This document shows, in pieces, positions 59,327 through 64,000 of a stretch of DNA of 64,000 nucleotides. This DNA comes from DATFVA01 sp963800255. GTDB lineage: Bacteria; Bacteroidota; Ignavibacteria; Ignavibacteriales; Ignavibacteriaceae. Where the stretch lies: positions 1 through 64,000 of the forward strand of contig CAWDAK010000027.1 in the NCBI GenBank assembly GCA_963800255.1, read 5' to 3'. The position numbers and the translations under genes are program-made. The notes under the pieces are model-generated. The model did no database searches and had not been told where the DNA came from. It was given only the letters and a program-made list of their open reading frames with translations. The first letter of the stretch is position 1. The number at the start of each line of letters is the position of its first letter.

Positions 59327-61885
59327 ATGAGTAGTATGAGTACGGTTTCAAAATGGTGGGTGGGTATTCTATCCATCATAATTTTTCAAATGGGTGCTTT
59401 TGCCCAGAGCGGTATAAACAGTATAGGCGGTTTCGAACAGAGTCTGCCTTCATACTGGAATATGGCTGCAGAACCATCAGGTGCAACATTAACCTGGGCC
59501 ACTGATCAGTCACGTTCAATGGGTAAATCACTTAAGATAGAGAAGACAGCAACCGCAGATTCCGCAATGTGGGAATCTGATAATATGGTTGACCTTTGGT
59601 CAGAGAGACATTTCGCCAATGTTGATATCAACCTTGGTATGTACTATATGACTTCAGGCGTTAATACAAACCCTGCAAACGCTGACGAGAAGTGGTATGT
59701 ATCCTATACATTCTACCGCGAAGATGGAAGCGTTATAGGAATGAAGAAATTCGAGCTTGATCAAAGTGTAGCAAGCACAAGCGGATGGGTAGCAGATACA
59801 ACCGCTATAGGAGAAGTAATTCTTCCTGAAGATGCATATAAAACAATCATCAGGTTCGTCGGCGGAAAGAACGCAACAGGAACAGTATGGGCAGATGATT
59901 TCATTTTTGTAGGAAGGAACGGAGGCTGGGCAGGACAGGACTGGAACACGGCTGTGGGCGTCCCAACAGGGTATTTCTACTGGCTGCCGCCAATAGGAGG
60001 AAATGACGGTGTGCTGAACCAGGGTTATGAAAATACAATGGTTACTGATGAGAATGCACACACCGGAAATTACTCTTTGAAATTCGATATACCAGTCGGA
60101 TCTCATGATGGTTTCGTAAGTACAAGACGTTATGCTCTTGATGATGCTCAGCCCGGAGACGTCTTAAGAATAAGCGTATGGATTAAAGGTGCTAACCTTG
60201 AGCCCGACTCTGCAATAGCAGTAGGCGATCCATGGAGCATTTCCCTTACCGCAATTTATCATACAACTATAGATAACAACGAAGGCTGGGGACAATATGC
60301 AGCAAGTAATGATATTCCGCTGCAGTTCCCCTATGCAACAGAGTTCGACTGGAGAAAATTTTATGTTGATGTAACAATTCCGGATCCACCGGCAGGAGAA
60401 ACCGCCAAATCAATATCCGTAAGATTGCACCCTCTTGGAAGATTTTCCGGGACAGTATGGATGGATGATCTTAACGTTGAAAAACTTGATCTCCCTGATA
60501 TCAATGCAATCGGCAGTTTCGAACAAACTCTGCCTTCATATTGGAATAAGGCATCAGAACCGGCCAGTGCAATGTTAACCTGGGCCACTGATCAGTCACG
60601 TTCAATGGGTAAATCACTTAAAATAGAGAAGACAGCAACCGCAGATTCCGCAATGTGGGAATCTGATAATATGGTTGACCTTTGGTCAGAGAGACATTTC
60701 GCCAATGTTGATATCAACCTTGGTATGTACTATATGACTTCAGGCGTTAATACAAACCCTGCAAACGCTGACGAGAAGTGGTATGTATCCTATACATTCT
60801 ACCGCGAAGATGGAAGCGTTATAGGAATGAAGAAATTCGAGCTTGATCAAAGTGTAGCAAGCACAAGCGGATGGGTAGCAGATACAACCGCTATAGGAGA
60901 AGTAATTCTTCCTGAAGATGCATATAAAACAATCATCAGGTTCGTCGGCGGAAAGAACGCAACAGGAACAGTATGGGCGGATGATTTCATTTTTGTAGGA
61001 AGGAACGGAGGCTGGGCAGGACAGGACTGGAACACAGCTGTCGGCGTCCCAACCGGCTGGTTCTACTGGCTGCCGCCAATTGGAGGAAATGACGGTGTAC
61101 TTAATCAGGGTTATGAGAATACCGTTGTAACAAATGAGTATGCTTATGATGGAGATTATTCACTGAAATTTGATATACCTGTTGGATCTCATGACGGATT
61201 CGTAAGTACGAAAAGATTTAGTTTGGGTGATATCCAGCCCGGTGATGCAATCAGGGTAAGTGTATGGGTTAAAGGTGCAAACCTGCAGCCCGATTCTGCA
61301 ATTGCAGTGGGCGATCCATGGAGCATTTCCCTTACCGCAATCTATCATACTACTATAGATAATAACGAAGGCTGGGGACAATATGCAGCTAGCGATGATG
61401 TGCCTCTGCAGTTTCCGAATGCAACTGAGTTCGACTGGATGCAGTATCATGTTGATTTAATTGTTCCGGATCCTCCTTCAGGTGAGACAGCAAAAGCTAT
61501 ATCAGTAAGGCTGCATCCCCTTGGAAGATTCTCCGGTACAGCATGGATGGATCTGCTGGAAGTAACCAAAGTTCCTGTAGGTGTTACCGAAAAAGAATTT
61601 CAGCCTAATTCGTACAACTTATTCCAGAATTATCCTAACCCGTTTAACCCGAGCACTATAATCAGTTACTCTATACCAAACGTATCGTTTGTAACTTTGA
61701 AGATATACGATGTTCTGGGTCGTGAGGTTAAAACACTGGTAAGCAACGAGCAGAATAACGGAATTCATAGTGTACAATGGAACGGCGACAATAACTATGG
61801 CGCAAAGGTATCCAGCGGTATTTATCTATACAGGATTGAGGCAGGCAACTTCATTCAGACGAAGAAAATGCTCCTGATTAAATAA
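59327..61885 (+). CDS. Internally duplicated surface protein with T9SS sorting domain
   Basis: 852 aa. A signal peptide (about 15-27) is followed by two tandem units of 362 aa (starting near 35 and 397), each resembling two consecutive beta-sandwich, carbohydrate-binding-like modules (for example GKSLKIEKTATADSAMWESD, GNYSLKFDIPVGSHDGFV, FSGTVWMDDLNVEKL). The protein ends in a T9SS tag (about 768-852, LFQNYPNPFNPST to KKMLLIK). No catalytic motif was recognised. It is probably a surface glycan-binding or structural protein of the LacI-controlled locus. It begins 15 bp after the dehydrogenase gene. DNA of part of the two units is almost identical. Confidence 0.85.
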   Translation: MSSMSTVSKWWVGILSIIIFQMGAFAQSGINSIGGFEQSLPSYWNMAAEPSGATLTWATDQSRSMGKSLKIEKTATADSAMWESDNMVDLWSERHFANVDINLGMYYMTSGVNTNPANADEKWYVSYTFYREDGSVIGMKKFELDQSVASTSGWVADTTAIGEVILPEDAYKTIIRFVGGKNATGTVWADDFIFVGRNGGWAGQDWNTAVGVPTGYFYWLPPIGGNDGVLNQGYENTMVTDENAHTGNYSLKFDIPVGSHDGFVSTRRYALDDAQPGDVLRISVWIKGANLEPDSAIAVGDPWSISLTAIYHTTIDNNEGWGQYAASNDIPLQFPYATEFDWRKFYVDVTIPDPPAGETAKSISVRLHPLGRFSGTVWMDDLNVEKLDLPDINAIGSFEQTLPSYWNKASEPASAMLTWATDQSRSMGKSLKIEKTATADSAMWESDNMVDLWSERHFANVDINLGMYYMTSGVNTNPANADEKWYVSYTFYREDGSVIGMKKFELDQSVASTSGWVADTTAIGEVILPEDAYKTIIRFVGGKNATGTVWADDFIFVGRNGGWAGQDWNTAVGVPTGWFYWLPPIGGNDGVLNQGYENTVVTNEYAYDGDYSLKFDIPVGSHDGFVSTKRFSLGDIQPGDAIRVSVWVKGANLQPDSAIAVGDPWSISLTAIYHTTIDNNEGWGQYAASDDVPLQFPNATEFDWMQYHVDLIVPDPPSGETAKAISVRLHPLGRFSGTAWMDLLEVTKVPVGVTEKEFQPNSYNLFQNYPNPFNPSTIISYSIPNVSFVTLKIYDVLGREVKTLVSNEQNNGIHSVQWNGDNNYGAKVSSGIYLYRIEAGNFIQTKKMLLIK
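59491..59960 (+). repeat. Intragenic repeat, unit 1
   Basis: About 470 bp nearly identical in DNA sequence to 60577-61046, offset by exactly 1086 bp (362 codons). Sequence on both sides of this block is visibly more diverged between the two units, which indicates recent gene conversion or duplication limited to this block. Confidence 0.85.
60577..61046 (+). repeat. Intragenic repeat, unit 2
   Basis: Second copy of the block at 59491-59960, in frame, offset 1086 bp. Only a few base differences were seen (for example GGGCAGATGA versus GGGCGGATGA). Confidence 0.85.
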
Positions 61886-61892
61886 GAAAACC

Positions 61893-61926
61893 GGTTAAGG
61901 GTGCTGAATCATCAGCACCCTTAACC
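61893..61926 (+). terminator. Long hairpin after the surface protein gene
   Basis: A perfect 15-bp stem, GGTTAAGGGTGCTGA (61893-61907) with its complement (61912-61926), and a 4-nt loop. There is no strong T run, so it may attenuate rather than fully stop transcription into the TonB receptor gene. Confidence 0.65.
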
Positions 61927-61981
61927 ATTGTTTGCTATTCAGTTAATTAATCTTTTTTTCAGGTAAACACAGGTGGATGTA

Positions 61982-64000
61982 ATGTTCACTAAGAATAATA
62001 TTATAATATCCCTTATATGGGTCCTTGCTTTATTCATTCTTTTGCCCGGCAACCTGCTGCATGCAGGAACCACAGGAAAAATATCAGGCAAAATAACGGA
62101 TAAAAGCACAGGCGAAGTTCTGATAGGTGCCAATGTTTTAATCCTTGGTTCTTCGATGGGTTCATCCTCCGACATTGACGGCAATTACTTTATCTTAAAT
62201 ATTCCTCCCGGGGAATACCAGGTAAAAGCATCAATGGTCGGTTATTCCTCAGTTACATACGATCACGTAAGGATTTCAGTTGATCAGACTACCAAAATAG
62301 ATTTTGAACTCAGCCCTGAATCAATCGAACTTGAGAACGTTGTTGTTACGGCTGAGAAGCCTATAGTAAGGAAAGATCTTACTTCTACCGAACAGACAGT
62401 AAGCGGCGAAGATATATCAATGCTCCCTCTGGAGGATGTTGCGTCTGTTGTAAATCTTCAGGCCGGTGTTATTAATGGACATTTCAGAGGAGGCAGAAGT
62501 GACGAGGTAAGATACCTGATTGACGGTGTGCCGGTAAATGATGTATACTCCGGTCAGTCATCTTTGTCAGCAGAGGTTAACAGTATCCAGGAAGTGCAGG
62601 TGCTTGTAGGTACATTTAATGCCGAATACGGCGATGCACAATCAGGTGTTGTAAACCAGGTAACAAAAATAGCAGGAGATAAATTCACAGGAAATATTTC
62701 AGCTTACACCGGCGATTATGTAAGCTCTCATAAAGGAATCTTTCCTAATATTAATCATATTAGTCCTAACGATGTATATAATCTTGAAGGCAACCTTAGC
62801 GGACCTATACCCGGAATAGGGGATCTTTTGAAATTCTTTATCTCCGGAAGATACGACAGGGATCAGGGTTATATCTACGGACAAAGGATATTTAATCCCC
62901 GGGATTCCTCTGATTTTTCTGCTAATAATCCTGCAGACTGGTATGTTGGTGCAACTGGTGACAAATCTTATGTGCCTATGAATTACAGCCATCGACTGTC
63001 ACTGCAGGGTAAGCTGTCTGTAAATGTCGGCAGCGGGAGAGGAATCGTATTAACAGGCCTTTACCAGGATAACCAGTACAAAGATTACAACCATCTCTAC
63101 AGGCTTAATCCTGACGGCGACTACACAAAATTTCAGAAAAGTATGCTGGGGATAGCCAGTTATACTCTTTTATTAAGCAATTCAGCATTTATAGATTTTT
63201 CGGCTTCAGGACTGCGTGCAGAGTACAAGCAGTATGTTTATGCAAATCCCCTGGATCCGCGTTATGTTAATCCCGACAGAAAAAAAGATGTAAGCGGAAG
63301 CGCCTTTTATACCGGCGGTACAGAGAACTGGCATTTTAATCATACTACAACCAGTCTCACCGGTAAGATCGATTTTTCATGGCAGATTGATAATATCAAC
63401 CAGGTCAAGTCGGGCGTTGAGTTTATCCGTCATGATTTAAAGTACCAGGATTACCAGATTATAATAGATGCAACTTCAAACTTTAAACCAATGCTTCCCT
63501 CGCCGGGAGCTTTTAACTATAATACGTATCATTCAAATCCCTACCAGGCTGCGTATTACATCCAGGATAAGATTGAGATTGATTACCTAATAGTGAATGC
63601 GGGAATAAGATTTGATTATTTTCAACCAGATGGACAGTACCTTAAAAATCCCAATAAAATTAACGAACTTGATGAGCTTCAGCCACCTTTCCCGGATTCA
63701 CTGATGGTAGATGCTTCGGCTAAATACCAGTTTAGTCCCAGGATAGGGATCTCATACCCGATTTCCGACCAGGGTGCCATACATATTTCGTATGGTCACT
63801 TTTTCCAGATACCGCCGTTTGAAAACCTTTACCGCAATCCTAATTTCAGAATTCCCCTTACCGGCGATTTTCCTGAAAACATCGGTAATGTAATCGGCAA
63901 CGCCGACCTAAAACCGCAGCAGACCATAATGTATGAAATAGGACTGCAGCAGGCTTTAACCAACGACATCGGGATGACGATAACGGGATACTATAAAGAT
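61982..64000 (+). CDS. TonB-dependent receptor with carboxypeptidase-like domain (partial)
   Basis: The frame is open from the ATG at 61982 to the window edge (673 codons), so the C-terminus is missing. A signal peptide (about 1-28) is followed by a carboxypeptidase regulatory-like (CarboxypepD_reg) domain (about 30-115; GKISGKITDKSTGEVLIGAN), then a plug domain (about 120-225; VVVTAEKPIVRKDLTSTEQT, EVRYLIDGVPVNDVYSG, VNSIQEVQVLVGTFNAEYGD) and the start of the beta barrel. It is an outer-membrane importer of the SusC-like/TonB type, likely for an oligosaccharide given its neighbours. The start has an AGGTGG just upstream. Confidence 0.93.
   Translation, partial: MFTKNNIIISLIWVLALFILLPGNLLHAGTTGKISGKITDKSTGEVLIGANVLILGSSMGSSSDIDGNYFILNIPPGEYQVKASMVGYSSVTYDHVRISVDQTTKIDFELSPESIELENVVVTAEKPIVRKDLTSTEQTVSGEDISMLPLEDVASVVNLQAGVINGHFRGGRSDEVRYLIDGVPVNDVYSGQSSLSAEVNSIQEVQVLVGTFNAEYGDAQSGVVNQVTKIAGDKFTGNISAYTGDYVSSHKGIFPNINHISPNDVYNLEGNLSGPIPGIGDLLKFFISGRYDRDQGYIYGQRIFNPRDSSDFSANNPADWYVGATGDKSYVPMNYSHRLSLQGKLSVNVGSGRGIVLTGLYQDNQYKDYNHLYRLNPDGDYTKFQKSMLGIASYTLLLSNSAFIDFSASGLRAEYKQYVYANPLDPRYVNPDRKKDVSGSAFYTGGTENWHFNHTTTSLTGKIDFSWQIDNINQVKSGVEFIRHDLKYQDYQIIIDATSNFKPMLPSPGAFNYNTYHSNPYQAAYYIQDKIEIDYLIVNAGIRFDYFQPDGQYLKNPNKINELDELQPPFPDSLMVDASAKYQFSPRIGISYPISDQGAIHISYGHFFQIPPFENLYRNPNFRIPLTGDFPENIGNVIGNADLKPQQTIMYEIGLQQALTNDIGMTITGYYKD

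Overview
This 64 kb window looks like chromosome from a Gram-negative member of the Ignavibacteriota/Bacteroidota-Chlorobiota lineage. The assignment rests on six large secreted proteins that end in the type IX secretion (T9SS) sorting domain with the NYPNPFNP signature, on TonB-receptor, OmpA and Wza/Wzc-type envelope genes, and on moderate-to-low GC with Bacteroidota-like protein sequences. No phage, integrase, transposase, CRISPR array or rRNA was seen. One tRNA-Arg(CCT) lies at the left edge.

Layout. 0-2.4 kb: tRNA, a pirin/MarR pair and a YceI-family protein. 2.6-15.4 kb: an exopolysaccharide locus. A leftward operon runs Wza-like export protein, Wzc-like tyrosine autokinase, two FemAB/GNAT-fold proteins, a polysaccharide deacetylase and a GT4 glycosyltransferase. 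A rightward set runs aminotransferase, polyprenyl glycosylphosphotransferase, Gfo/Idh oxidoreductase and hexapeptide acyltransferase. The two share a 650-bp regulatory gap. 15.4-18.5 kb: two OmpA-type proteins, one with thrombospondin-3 calcium repeats. 18.7-19.5 kb: a 275-bp tandem repeat packed with hairpins. 19.5-21.4 kb: a T9SS-tagged pentaheme cytochrome. 21.7-25.0 kb: an unrecognised two-gene unit, a 175-aa protein plus a degenerate SNF2 helicase whose C-terminus resembles an Mrr nuclease. 25.1-30 kb: hydrolase, erythromycin-esterase-like protein, small coiled-coil protein and PEP synthase. 30-32.4 kb: a secreted M28 peptidase.

32.4-40.2 kb: a redox-themed region. It holds a sensor kinase with a CXXCH motif in its periplasmic domain, an NtrC-type sigma-54 activator, a stand-alone receiver protein and two paralogous nonaheme cytochromes carrying T9SS tags, so probably exposed on the cell surface. 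40.2-45.4 kb: nitroreductase and a TetR/EmrA/EmrB/TolC efflux operon in which tolC is split by a frameshift. 46.5-48.9 kb: an NfnAB-like NADH/NADPH/ferredoxin transhydrogenase pair. 49.1-51.9 kb: a small membrane protein, a NUDIX hydrolase flanked by two MITE-like elements, and a MarR regulator with a secreted C_GCAxxG/diheme protein. 52-56 kb: a Crp/Fnr regulator and a nitric-oxide-reductase operon preceded by an FNR/NNR-like box. 56.1-64 kb: an inositol-monophosphatase-family protein, then a LacI-controlled carbohydrate locus with a 24-bp perfect operator, a zinc alcohol dehydrogenase, an internally duplicated T9SS surface protein and a TonB-dependent receptor running off the right edge.

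Taken together the window suggests a respiratory, anaerobe-capable heterotroph that moves electrons through extracellular multiheme cytochromes, detoxifies NO and forages on sugars. The most promising undescribed items are the SNF2/Mrr-like pair at 21757-25037 and the haem-sensing two-component system beside the T9SS-tagged cytochromes.
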